This document shows, piece after piece, positions 13,996 through 21,532 of a DNA stretch of 26,262 nt. Origin of the DNA: CAZNYG01 sp964577205 (lineage in GTDB: Bacteria > Elusimicrobiota > Endomicrobiia > Endomicrobiales > CAIRNS01); assembly GCA_964577205.1 (NCBI GenBank), contig CAZNYG010000029.1, forward strand, positions 1-26,262, written 5' to 3'. Position 1 is the first letter of the stretch. Every line of letters begins with the position of its first letter. The notes under the pieces were generated by a model. That model saw only the letters and a program-made list of their open reading frames with translations, did no database searches and was not told where the DNA came from. The translations under genes were made by a program, and so were the position numbers.

Positions 13996-14607
13996 TCATT
14001 TCTCTTCCTTTCTGATGATCGGCTGTTCCGTTCCCGCAAGGAGCCGGACGATGTTGGCCCTGTGGCGGACGACGACCGCGAGGCTTACTATAGCCGCGAA
14101 CACGACAAAGGCCGGCGGTTCCTTCCTGATCACGGCGCTTACCGGCAGCGACAGCGCGCCGAGCATCGATCCCAGCGAAACGTAACGGGTAGCGAGCAGT
14201 GCCGCCGCGAATATCATCAGCCCGAAAAGCGTGGGCAGCGGAAGAAGAGCGGTGAAAACACCGGCCGCGGTCGCCACCCCTTTTCCCCCCCGGAATTTAA
14301 GAAAAAATGTCCACATGTGGCCCGCTATCGCTCCGATCCCGGCTGCGATCATATATACGGGATGGTGGCCGGTAAGCGAGGCCGCGATAAGAACCGGGGC
14401 CAGTCCTTTGGAAGCGTCAATGATGAACGTGACGGCCCCGGCTGCCGGGCCGACGACGCGGAACACGTTAGTCGCGCCCGGGTTGCCGGAACCGTGTTCC
14501 CGGATATCGATGCCCCGGGCCATACGCGCTATTATGTAACTTGTCGGAAAAGAACCGGCTACATATGAGCCCAGCACGATGAAAAAAAGTTCCATATACG
14601 GAGTCAT
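13996..14607 (-). CDS. plsY: Glycerol-3-phosphate acyltransferase (acyl-phosphate dependent)
   Basis: A 203-residue inner-membrane enzyme that transfers an acyl group from acyl phosphate to glycerol 3-phosphate. About five hydrophobic segments are visible. The three conserved cytoplasmic motifs are present: GSYVAGSFPTSYIIAR leading to REHGSGNPGATNVFR, then FLKFRGGKGVATAAG, and a late RHRANIVRLLAGTE. Length is typical. Two starts are possible, ATG 14607 and ATG 14595; GGGATGA lies at a usable distance from the second only. It sits 12 bases after der and 10 before gpsA. The same window encodes an acylphosphatase, which could hydrolyse its acyl-phosphate donor, though that link is only suggestive. 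Confidence 0.95.
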   Translation of the reverse strand: MTPYMELFFIVLGSYVAGSFPTSYIIARMARGIDIREHGSGNPGATNVFRVVGPAAGAVTFIIDASKGLAPVLIAASLTGHHPVYMIAAGIGAIAGHMWTFFLKFRGGKGVATAAGVFTALLPLPTLFGLMIFAAALLATRYVSLGSMLGALSLPVSAVIRKEPPAFVVFAAIVSLAVVVRHRANIVRLLAGTEQPIIRKEEK

Positions 14608-14619
14608 CCCTTTGGCGGG

Positions 14620-15957
14620 TTACCTTTTCCCGCGGGGCCTGTCTTGTTCCTTATGCTCGCTTTTGAACCGGAGCTTTATCGGCGTGCCAACGAAACCGAA
14701 ACGTTCGCGCAGGACGTTCTCCATGTGCCTGCGGTAGGAGAAATGGACGATCAACGGGTCATTCACCGTGAACGTGAAATAAGGCGGCATGGTGCCGCTC
14801 TGTTCGACCGCGCGTATCCGCAGGGCCCTCCCTTTGCGCGAGTAGGGCATGCGCCCTTCCGCTTTGCGGACGGTTTCGACCAGCTCGTCTTTCGGGACGA
14901 TCCGGGAATATTCTTTGAACACCGTCTGCACCTCGTCCAGTATTTTTTCGACGCGCTGTCCCGTTTTGGCGGAGACATACATGACCCGCGCCCAGTGAAG
15001 GAACGGGAGCTTCTCCTCCATGATCGCGCGTACCTTTTTGGCCATTTCTTCCCGCTCTTCCACCAGGTCCCATTTGTTGACGACAAGGACGCAGGCCTTG
15101 CGGTTGTCGATGATCAGTTCGGCTATCCTGGATTCGGTATCGCCGATGCTCTGGGAAATATCCATCACCATGACGGCCACGTCGACGCGTTCCATGGCGT
15201 GCCGGGCGCTGAGCGTCGCGAGGTATTGAAGGTCGTCGGTAAACTTTCTGCGGCGATGCACGCCGGGCGTATCGACAAGGAGAAAGTCCTGTCCGTTGCG
15301 GGTGACGGCGATATCCAGCGAATCCCTCGTGGTGCCGGGGGCGTCGTGGACGATGCTGCGCTCCTCGCCGGCCAGGCAGTTCGTAAGCGAGGATTTTCCC
15401 ACGTTCGGTTTGCCCGTCAGAATGACTTTGATGCGGAGGCCGCCCTGCGGCGCCGGTTCTGTCGAAGGATCGGGCAGCAGGGAGACAATGGTATCCAGCA
15501 GCCCGTCAATATTCCTCCCGTGATTGGCGGAAATGCTGATCATGCGGTCGAAGGCGAGGGCGTAAAACTCGGCGGTCTTCGTTTCGTCGTTCTGCGCGTC
15601 GATCTTATTCACGGCCAGTATCAGCGGGATCTGCCTGCGGCGCAGGATCGCTGCGAGTTCCCGGTCGTAAGGGTGCAGGCCATTTATTCCGTCGACAAGG
15701 AAAAGGACGAGATCGGCTTTCTTCATGCCGGCTTCAAGCTGGCGGCGCATGGCGGCGGAGAAGATGGAATCGTCCTGCGCCCAGCCGGCGGTGTCGATCA
15801 GCGTGAAGGGCCTCCCCTGCCAGCGCACTTCCGCCTCGTTGCGGTCCCTGGTCGTGCCGGGGCGGTCGTGGACGATGGCGGTGCGCTGTCCGCACAGGCG
15901 GTTGTACAGCGTCGATTTCCCCACGTTCGGGCGGCCTACGATGATAACGTTGCTCAT
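14620..15957 (-). CDS. der: Ribosome-assembly GTPase Der (EngA)
   Basis: A 445-residue protein with two tandem GTPase domains and a C-terminal KH-like domain. Walker A GRPNVGKS is at 8-15 and the second GKPNVGKS at about 182-189. Each domain has its DTAGW or DTPGV G3 motif and NKID or NKWD G4 motif. The tail (VNDPLIVHFSYRRHMENVLRERFGF) is the KH-like domain that binds rRNA. Der is needed for 50S subunit assembly. The ATG at 15957 starts directly at the G-domain; an upstream GTG at 15990 only adds non-conserved residues. It begins the der-plsY-gpsA operon, with pgsA ending 57 bases upstream. The basic C-terminus (KEQDRPRGKR) is ordinary for the family. Confidence 0.96.
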   Translation of the reverse strand: MSNVIIVGRPNVGKSTLYNRLCGQRTAIVHDRPGTTRDRNEAEVRWQGRPFTLIDTAGWAQDDSIFSAAMRRQLEAGMKKADLVLFLVDGINGLHPYDRELAAILRRRQIPLILAVNKIDAQNDETKTAEFYALAFDRMISISANHGRNIDGLLDTIVSLLPDPSTEPAPQGGLRIKVILTGKPNVGKSSLTNCLAGEERSIVHDAPGTTRDSLDIAVTRNGQDFLLVDTPGVHRRRKFTDDLQYLATLSARHAMERVDVAVMVMDISQSIGDTESRIAELIIDNRKACVLVVNKWDLVEEREEMAKKVRAIMEEKLPFLHWARVMYVSAKTGQRVEKILDEVQTVFKEYSRIVPKDELVETVRKAEGRMPYSRKGRALRIRAVEQSGTMPPYFTFTVNDPLIVHFSYRRHMENVLRERFGFVGTPIKLRFKSEHKEQDRPRGKR

Positions 15958-16014
15958 AGAGAGAGTTCCAGTAGTAATCGCAAAATGCACATATCAATTT
16001 GAAATATGTTGCTT

Positions 16015-16539
16015 CTAAATGTGCCGGTTGAGCTTCCTGCTGCCGGTCACGATATAGTCGAGGCCCGACATCACGGTGACGACGACCGTCGTCAGCAGGA
16101 GGTTTTGAAGATACGTCTGAGGTATGTTCAAAAGCATCAGCCAGATGGTGACCATCTGAAAAATGGTGGTCAGCTTGCCCATGAAGCGGGGCCGCACTTC
16201 CTTGGAACCGGTGATGAAATAGACGATCATCCAGCCGAACACGATGATCAGGTCCCTGCTGATGATGACGATGAATATCCACAGCGGAACAAGATGGAGG
16301 TACGCGCCCACAAGGAACGAAGAGAACATCAGCATCTTGTCCGCGAGCGGGTCGAGGAACGCTCCCAGCGGCGTGGCCTGTTTGCGCCAGCGGGCGATGA
16401 ACCCGTCCAACGCGTCGGTAAGGATCGTTAGCGTGAATATGACGGCGGGCCATGGATACATGCCCTGCAGAAAAAGGATGATGAACAGCGGCATCATTAC
16501 GATGCGGAGGATCGTTATCTTATTTGCGAGTGTCATCAT
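16015..16539 (-). CDS. pgsA: CDP-diacylglycerol-glycerol-3-phosphate 3-phosphatidyltransferase
   Basis: A 174-residue polytopic membrane enzyme that makes phosphatidylglycerol phosphate. The CDP-alcohol phosphotransferase motif D-x2-D-G-x2-A-R-x8-G-x3-D-x3-D is complete in DALDGFIARW...GAFLDPLADK, with its four Asp ligands. Four to six hydrophobic segments flank it. The first ATG (16548) overlaps hflX by 29 bases. I prefer the ATG at 16539, which has AGGGG nine bases upstream; the next ATG is adjacent at 16536. In either case the start overlaps the end of hflX (stop at 16520), suggesting translational coupling. A related phosphatidylinositol or cardiolipin synthase role cannot be excluded from sequence alone. 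Confidence 0.9.
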   Translation of the reverse strand: MMTLANKITILRIVMMPLFIILFLQGMYPWPAVIFTLTILTDALDGFIARWRKQATPLGAFLDPLADKMLMFSSFLVGAYLHLVPLWIFIVIISRDLIIVFGWMIVYFITGSKEVRPRFMGKLTTIFQMVTIWLMLLNIPQTYLQNLLLTTVVVTVMSGLDYIVTGSRKLNRHI

Positions 16540-17794
16540 GGCGTCCATCCCCTGAGCGCGCCGCCGCGAGCGCGCGTATCTTCCGCCAGTGTTCCGGCGA
16601 GCTTTCGACTGAAAGGCGGGTGCCCTTGTCGGTGTATTCGAGTTTTTTTACCACTGCCAGACGGTAAATATCATCCAGTACGTCCCCTTCGTCGTAGGGG
16701 ACGGTGATGCGGTGAGGGTAAAGTTTCGGCGTTACTATGCTCTCTATTCGTTCCAGGAGTTCCGGGATGCCCGCTCCGGTACTCGCGGAGACCAGAAAAC
16801 AGCCTTCCCTCCGCAATCTGGCTTTCTGTCCCTCCGTCAGCAGGTCGGATTTGTTAAACACTGTGATCATCGGGACGCGGTCCGCTTCAAGTTCGCGCAG
16901 AACATCGAAGACCGTCTGCATCTGTCCCGCGTAGTCGTGATGAGATACGTCCACCAGGTGCACGACGCAGTCCGCCGCCGCGATCTCTTCCATCGTCGCG
17001 CGGAAAGCCGCGATCAGCGTGTGCGGCAGTTTGCTGATGAAACCGACCGTGTCGCTGAAAAGGACGGTGCGGCCTCCCGGAAGCCTGACCTTGCGCGTGG
17101 TCGGGTCCAGCGTCGCGAAAAGCAGGTCGTCGGCGTACACCGTGCAGCTGCCGGCAAGGGTGTTCAAAAGGGTCGACTTCCCGGCGTTGGTATAGCCCGC
17201 GATAGCGATCGTCGGCGTTCCTGAAGCCATGCGGTGCTTGCGGAGCACGGTCCGCCTGCGCCGGATCATTTCTATCTCGCGGTCCAGGAGTGTCAGCCTG
17301 TCGCGGACGCGGCGCTGGTCCACTTCGAGCTTGCGTTCGCCGGGGCCGCGGGTCCCGATGCCCCCCGTCTGACTGTCCAGCATGGCCCCCTTTTTCGACA
17401 GGCGCGGGAGGTAGTACGCCAGCTGCGCCCGTTCTACCTGCAGAACGCCTTCGCCGGAACGCGCGCGGCGCGCGAATATATCAAGGATCAACCGTGTCCG
17501 GTCGATGATCTTTGTTTCGATGGCCTCTTCAAGGTTCTTCTGCTGGACCGGTTTCAGGTCGTCATCAAAAATAACGGTCTGGATGTTCTTTTCCCGTGCC
17601 AGCGCGCGGATCTCGTCCGCTTTGCCCCTGCCTATGAAACAGGCTGGATCTATCGAAGATCGGTGCTGAACAAGGATCGTGTCTGGGGCCGCCCCCGCGG
17701 TTTTCGCCAGGCGGGCCAGTTCGGCAAGCGATCCGTCTATTTCACCGCGCCGGGCGCCGGGAAGCTGAACCCCGACCAGAATGGCTTTTTCCAT
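16520..17794 (-). CDS. hflX: Ribosome-associated GTPase HflX
   Basis: A 424-residue GTPase that splits or rescues stalled ribosomes. The N-terminal HflX domain contains CFIGRGKADEI (52-62) and the conserved GGIGTRGPGERKLE (144-157). A charged coiled-coil linker (about 158-190) follows. The G domain starts with GYTNAGKST (200-208), then DTVGFI and NKSD. The C-terminal domain is normal in length. It starts 10 bases after the end of miaA, the classic miaA-hflX pairing (with hfq between them in Proteobacteria, absent here). ATG 17794 is the only sensible start. Its end overlaps the pgsA start. Confidence 0.96.
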   Translation of the reverse strand: MEKAILVGVQLPGARRGEIDGSLAELARLAKTAGAAPDTILVQHRSSIDPACFIGRGKADEIRALAREKNIQTVIFDDDLKPVQQKNLEEAIETKIIDRTRLILDIFARRARSGEGVLQVERAQLAYYLPRLSKKGAMLDSQTGGIGTRGPGERKLEVDQRRVRDRLTLLDREIEMIRRRRTVLRKHRMASGTPTIAIAGYTNAGKSTLLNTLAGSCTVYADDLLFATLDPTTRKVRLPGGRTVLFSDTVGFISKLPHTLIAAFRATMEEIAAADCVVHLVDVSHHDYAGQMQTVFDVLRELEADRVPMITVFNKSDLLTEGQKARLRREGCFLVSASTGAGIPELLERIESIVTPKLYPHRITVPYDEGDVLDDIYRLAVVKKLEYTDKGTRLSVESSPEHWRKIRALAAARSGDGRHDDTRK

Positions 17795-17803
17795 AGAAAG
17801 GTA

Positions 17804-18760
17804 TTATATCACATTGCCCGTCTTCGTGACAATCTCGTCGGCGATGAGCTCCGGAGACCATTTCGGCGCGGTCGTCAGGAACCAGTGCATGCGTTTCTCG
17901 GCCCTGAACCAGGTCAGCTGGCGCTTGGCGTAACGGCGCGTGTCGCGCGAAAGCCGGTCAAGCAGTCCCGAGCGGTCTAATCCCCCCGACAGATGCCGTA
18001 CAACGTCCCGGTAACCGATCCCCTGCAGGCCCGGGCTTTCGGCCGTAAATCCTTTTTTGAGGACTGCCCGGGTCTCTTCGATCATGCCCTCGTCAAGCAT
18101 GGCGGCGGCGCGCCGGTCGATGGCGCCGTAAAGCTCTTCCCGGGGCCAGTCGATCCCGTACCAGAAAGTAGTGTCCGTCAGCGGTTTCGTGGTCTTATGC
18201 AGCAGTGTCGGCGCCGTTCCTGAAAGGATGTATATCTCCAGCGCCCTTATCAGGCGCTGCGGATTATGCTGATTCCTTTCCGCGGCGGCGGGATCCACTT
18301 CGTTCAACCGATGGTACAGGTGTTCTATGCCTTTGGACTTGAACTCTTCTACGAGGCCGGCGCGTACCGCGGGCACGGATTCCGGCGTTTCCGCGAGGCC
18401 GTCTATCAGTGCCGTGAAATAGAGCCCCGTGCCCCCGGCAAGGATAGGGATCGCCCCTTTTTCCCGGATGGACTGGATACATTGATGGGCTTCACGGACA
18501 AAGGCGCCCGCGCTGAACCTTTCGGACGGGTCTATTATGTCCGTGAGATGCTGGGGTATGCCTTCGGTAACGCGGGTACGGGTTTTCGGGTCCCAGACGC
18601 CTGTTTTGTTCGTCCCCGTGTCCAGATACCGGTAGGCCTGCCTCGAATCAACGGAGATGATCTCTCCGTTGATCCTGCGCGCCAGAGCTGCGGCGACAGC
18701 CGTTTTGCCGGAAGCCGTCGGCCCCGCGATGATAATTAAAGCATTTTTCCTTGTATTCAT
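17804..18760 (-). CDS. miaA: tRNA dimethylallyltransferase
   Basis: A 318-residue enzyme that transfers a dimethylallyl group to N6 of A37 in tRNAs reading codons that start with U. It has the P-loop GPTASGKT (13-20), DSRQAYRYLDTGTNK (38-52), GGTGLYF and the tRNA-binding region with NPQRLIRALEI, ending in the typical RYAKRQLTWFRAEKRMHWF. The product is the substrate of MiaB, encoded at the right edge of the window. The ATG at 18760 has no Shine-Dalgarno sequence: the T tract of a strong terminator ends only about 10 bases before it. Transcription therefore relies on read-through of that terminator or on a promoter I cannot see. Confidence 0.96.
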   Translation of the reverse strand: MNTRKNALIIIAGPTASGKTAVAAALARRINGEIISVDSRQAYRYLDTGTNKTGVWDPKTRTRVTEGIPQHLTDIIDPSERFSAGAFVREAHQCIQSIREKGAIPILAGGTGLYFTALIDGLAETPESVPAVRAGLVEEFKSKGIEHLYHRLNEVDPAAAERNQHNPQRLIRALEIYILSGTAPTLLHKTTKPLTDTTFWYGIDWPREELYGAIDRRAAAMLDEGMIEETRAVLKKGFTAESPGLQGIGYRDVVRHLSGGLDRSGLLDRLSRDTRRYAKRQLTWFRAEKRMHWFLTTAPKWSPELIADEIVTKTGNVI

Positions 18761-18767
18761 TGTCTGA

Positions 18768-18808
18768 TAAAAAGAAAAAAGGCAGGAACGAACGTACCTG
18801 CCTTTTTT
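18768..18808 (-). terminator. Strong intrinsic terminator of the lipoprotein gene, next to miaA start
   Basis: Perfect 12-bp stem: AAAAAAGGCAGG with CCTGCCTTTTTT (18775-18786 and 18797-18808), 10-base loop. On the minus strand it is followed by TTTTTTCTTTTT, as expected for a factor-independent terminator. The A/T tracts make it work in both directions. It lies 20 bases after the lipoprotein stop and its last T is about 8-10 bases from the miaA ATG. Confidence 0.9.
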
Positions 18809-18828
18809 CCGTTAAGAAGTAAGGATGA

Positions 18829-19020
18829 TTACTTTGCAACAGGCGCTGCTTCAGCAGGCGCTTCGGGAGCCGGGACAGTCGTCGTATCAACGCTGACCTC
18901 CGGAGCCATTTCAGTGACTTCCGGCATGGCGGCCTCAGGGGCGACCATGGTTTCTTCCTGTTTGCTGCAGCCGGCGAAAATTGCTGCAAGGGCGAAAAGG
19001 ACCAAGAGAGCTTTCTTCAT
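18829..19020 (-). CDS. Small Pro/Ala/Glu-rich lipoprotein
   Basis: A 63-residue precursor with a short basic start, hydrophobic core and lipobox-like AIFAGC ending at Cys17 (Phe at the -3 position is slightly unusual). The remaining 46 residues are low complexity: Pro, Ala, Glu, Val and Thr with no recognisable domain (PEAAMPEVTEMAPEV, VPAPEAPAEAAPVAK). It is likely anchored in a membrane as a short acidic tail; function unknown. The ATG at 19020 has an ideal AGGAGGTG seven bases upstream, much better than any start further up. Strong promoter, paired palindromes in the leader and a strong terminator indicate a single-gene, highly expressed and possibly regulated unit between mutL and miaA. 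Confidence 0.85.
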   Translation of the reverse strand: MKKALLVLFALAAIFAGCSKQEETMVAPEAAMPEVTEMAPEVSVDTTTVPAPEAPAEAAPVAK

Positions 19021-19046
19021 TTGTGACACCTCCTTCCTTTGCTGAA

Positions 19047-19074
19047 TTGTTAACAAGTGCGATAATGTTAACAA
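19047..19074. promoter_or_regulatory. Two GTTAAC palindromes in the lipoprotein leader, possible operators
   Basis: TTGTTAACAA (19047-19056) and TGTTAACAA (19066-19074) lie with centres 18 bases apart, downstream of the -10 and upstream of the ribosome binding site. Two near-identical palindromic boxes on about the same DNA face suggest a dimeric repressor. They could also pair with each other in the RNA. Confidence 0.45.
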
Positions 19075-19086
19075 ATGCTAATGAAG

Positions 19087-19116
19087 ACTATACTATTTTT
19101 ACATCCTTACTGTCAA
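19087..19116 (-). promoter_or_regulatory. Strong sigma70-like promoter of the lipoprotein gene
   Basis: On the minus strand a perfect TTGACA (19116-19111) and TATAGT (19092-19087) are separated by 18 bases. The predicted start is near 19080, about 60 bases before the ATG at 19020. The -35 begins 10 bases after the mutL stop. Confidence 0.7.
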
Positions 19117-19125
19117 GGGCATCCC

Positions 19126-20829
19126 CTATGTTCTTCCGAAATACCGTTCGAGTTCATGGCGGGTTATTTTGAAGGCGGTCGGGCGGCCGTGCGGGCAGGT
19201 GCAGGGTGACGCGCAGCGGAAAAGGTCTTTAATGAGGCGCAGGCTTTCTTCCGGGGAGATGCGTTCGTTGGCCTTTATGCTGGACCGGCAGGCCGCTCGG
19301 ATAAGGACTTCGATCCTCTGCTCCGGGGGCAGCGGCCCTTCATCGGTAAGCGCCTGGAGTATCTCCTGGAGTATGTCGGATGCCCCCGCGGTGGAGCCGA
19401 GGACGGCTGGCAGAGCCGAAACGCGGACAGTGTTGGCTCCGAATTCCCCCGCTTCCCATCCCGCGGAAGCGAGCAGCGGCAGGTTCTCGCGCAGGAGCCC
19501 CGCCCGGCTGGGCGGCAGTTCCAGCGTTACCGGAATAAGAAGGCCCTGCACCGGGATGCTGCGTTTATCGAACTGGGCTTTGTACGATTCGTAGCGTACG
19601 CGTTCGGCGGCCGCGTGCTGGTCGATGATATAGAGCTCATCGCGGAACTGCGCTACGACATACAGCCCGAAGGCCTGGCCGACGACGCGGGGTTCTTCCT
19701 CAAGCGCGAGGTTTTCCTCCCGGAGAGCGGGCGGCTTGAGCGAGTCGGGCGGAAAATTTTGAAGATCTTCCCTGAATTCCGGGGGGCGCGCGGCAGGCTG
19801 CGCCGCGGGCGCTTCGGCAGAGACAGGGATGGATCCGAACGGGATGTTTTCAAGAGTGTTCCTGAAAGCACGGACCAGGAACTGGTGGATCTCCTGTTCC
19901 GCGGAGAAACGGACCTCCCTCTTTGTCGGGTGGATGTTGACGTCTATCGACGCGGGGTCGAGCTCGAGGAATATGACCGCGCCCGGATGCCTCCCAGCCG
20001 GCAGGAACTCCCGGTAGGATTCATAAAGCGCGTGCATTATCACTTTCCCGAGATTGACCGGCCGGCGGTTTAGGAACAGGCACTGGTACGCGCGGGAAGG
20101 CAGGCTCTTGTCGCGTTTCGTAATATAAGCCCGCAGTCCAAGCGCTGGATGTTTGACGGAAACGGGGACAAGCGTCTCCGCGAAATCCCTGCCGAGAACG
20201 TCGAAAAAGCGTTCCTTGTCGGACGATGCAGCGGGCGTGTCCAGAACGGCCTTCCCTTCCGAAATGACGCGGAAGGCGGCTTCCGGCCACGCCAGGGCCA
20301 GTTCTTCAATGATATGGATGATGCGGTTGCGTTCGGTGGTGTCGCTTTTGAGGAATTTCCCGCGGGCAGGGGTATTGAAGAAAAGCCGGGATACTTCAAT
20401 GGTCGTCCCGGGCGCTCCCGCCCAGGCTTTGCTGGATGTTTCTTTGCCGCCTGTTAAGGTGATTCCCCAGCCGCCGGAGGCTTCCCGGGTACGGCTTTGG
20501 AGTGTCAATTGCGAGACGGACGCGATGGACGGCAATGCTTCCCCGCGGAAGCCGAGGGAATGGAGGGTGTCGAGGTCGGAAAAACCGGAGATCTTGCTGG
20601 TGGCGTGCCGCATGACAGCGAGGCACATATCTTCGCGCGTCATTCCGCAGCCGTTGTCCCTTACCCGTATCAGGCCGCGTCCGGCATCCTTGATCTCTAT
20701 TTCCAGGGCCGTGCCGCCGGCGTCAAGGGAATTTTCCACAAGTTCCTTGACGACATTTGCCGGGCGCTCGATAACTTCGCCGGCAGCGATTTTGTTGATC
20801 GTTTCCTCAGAGAGGACTCTTATGGGCAT
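19126..20829 (-). CDS. mutL: DNA mismatch repair protein MutL
   Basis: A 567-residue mismatch-repair ATPase/endonuclease. The N-terminal GHKL ATPase has ELVENSLDAG (29-38), DNGCGM (58-63), GFRGEAL (93-99), FNTPAR (151-156) and NIHPTKREV (298-306). A Pro/Ala-rich linker runs about 335-380. The C-terminal dimerisation domain holds the metal-dependent nicking motif DQHA-x2-E-x4-E (403-414) and the CTCPHGRPT zinc-binding motif near the end. The intact motif predicts an endonuclease-type MutL, as in bacteria without MutH; none is seen here. Its start overlaps the end of the PilZ gene by 23 bases, suggesting coupling, and mutS lies one gene upstream. Confidence 0.97.
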   Translation of the reverse strand: MPIRVLSEETINKIAAGEVIERPANVVKELVENSLDAGGTALEIEIKDAGRGLIRVRDNGCGMTREDMCLAVMRHATSKISGFSDLDTLHSLGFRGEALPSIASVSQLTLQSRTREASGGWGITLTGGKETSSKAWAGAPGTTIEVSRLFFNTPARGKFLKSDTTERNRIIHIIEELALAWPEAAFRVISEGKAVLDTPAASSDKERFFDVLGRDFAETLVPVSVKHPALGLRAYITKRDKSLPSRAYQCLFLNRRPVNLGKVIMHALYESYREFLPAGRHPGAVIFLELDPASIDVNIHPTKREVRFSAEQEIHQFLVRAFRNTLENIPFGSIPVSAEAPAAQPAARPPEFREDLQNFPPDSLKPPALREENLALEEEPRVVGQAFGLYVVAQFRDELYIIDQHAAAERVRYESYKAQFDKRSIPVQGLLIPVTLELPPSRAGLLRENLPLLASAGWEAGEFGANTVRVSALPAVLGSTAGASDILQEILQALTDEGPLPPEQRIEVLIRAACRSSIKANERISPEESLRLIKDLFRCASPCTCPHGRPTAFKITRHELERYFGRT

Positions 20830-21265
20830 GCGTGACGCCGTTCTTCTTCAGTTTCACGGGTTTGTCGCAGAGCGGGAAATAGGCGCATTTGTCGAAACAG
20901 ATGTCGGTGACGCCGAGGGCCTGCTTGGTGTCGCAGTCCGCGCAGTCAAAAGCGATACGGTTGATGTGGCGGAAATCGGAGGGGTCGATCTTCGTGAACG
21001 CGATGCCGATGCGCCACATCTCGGCTTTCGCGCGGGCCCATACCACTTTCCCCAGCAGCCACTTTGTCTTGATGCCCGGCACGTCGATGGAAAGGTTGAT
21101 CTCGGTTCCCACCGGGATGCTGGTGAAGGTCAAAAGCGCCATACCGCCGGCGGAAAGGTCCACCAGAATGCCGGGAATGGCTTTTTTGTCCAGGGCTATC
21201 TGTACCGGTTCGTCCATTTCATGAAGGACCGGCAGACGGCTGTGCTTGCGCTTCTCCTGATGCAT
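20807..21265 (-). CDS. PilZ-domain protein with C-terminal Cys cluster
   Basis: A 152-residue protein. The PilZ domain (about 5-105) carries both c-di-GMP contacts: RKHSR (6-10) fits RxxxR and DLSAGG (36-41) fits D/NxSxxG. The domain therefore probably binds c-di-GMP. Beyond it a 45-residue tail holds Cys at 108, 111, 123, 127 and 133 (CADC, CFDKC, then LC), a spacing that suggests a small metal site; PilZ proteins usually end before this point. There are no membrane segments. AGGAGCGG lies before the ATG at 21265. It sits between mutS and mutL and overlaps mutL by 23 bases, so its position may be functional or only historical. The output partner is not visible. Confidence 0.85.
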   Translation of the reverse strand: MHQEKRKHSRLPVLHEMDEPVQIALDKKAIPGILVDLSAGGMALLTFTSIPVGTEINLSIDVPGIKTKWLLGKVVWARAKAEMWRIGIAFTKIDPSDFRHINRIAFDCADCDTKQALGVTDICFDKCAYFPLCDKPVKLKKNGVTHAHKSPL

Positions 21266-21532
21266 GTTCCGCTCCTGTGCCCCGGCGTTTTAGAGGGCAT
21301 TGCTCCGCCGTTTTTACGCGCTTCGGTGAGCGCTAATACCGGGTACATATTGAAAACGTCGCCTGGCCCTTTCTGGTGGTGTGTCCCATTGCAGTTCCGC
21401 GGGCCGCGCCGAAGGGAAAAGAGAGCTTCGCGCGTGAAGAAGCGGGCAGAATAGCGGGCAATGCAAGCAGGAGAATGGACCGGACAACGAATTCATACAG
21501 AGTACAACAGTGTTATTGCGTGCGAGGCCGAC
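21266..21532. other. Gap between mutS and the PilZ gene
   Basis: This 267-base stretch holds no convincing gene or promoter. A 60-residue minus-strand frame at 21314-21496 starts with a Cys/Pro/Leu-rich sequence and has no ribosome binding site, so it is not called. The gap suggests PilZ-mutL is transcribed separately from mutS, or by read-through. Confidence 0.5.

Noticed and set aside
14644..16002. A 452-codon open frame on the plus strand opposite der
   Set aside because: It is a by-product of high-GC codon usage in der: it has no family resemblance, and der explains the sequence completely.
21314..21496. A 60-residue Cys/Pro-rich minus-strand frame between mutS and the PilZ gene
   Set aside because: No ribosome binding site, no homology that I recognise, and a composition typical of chance frames.
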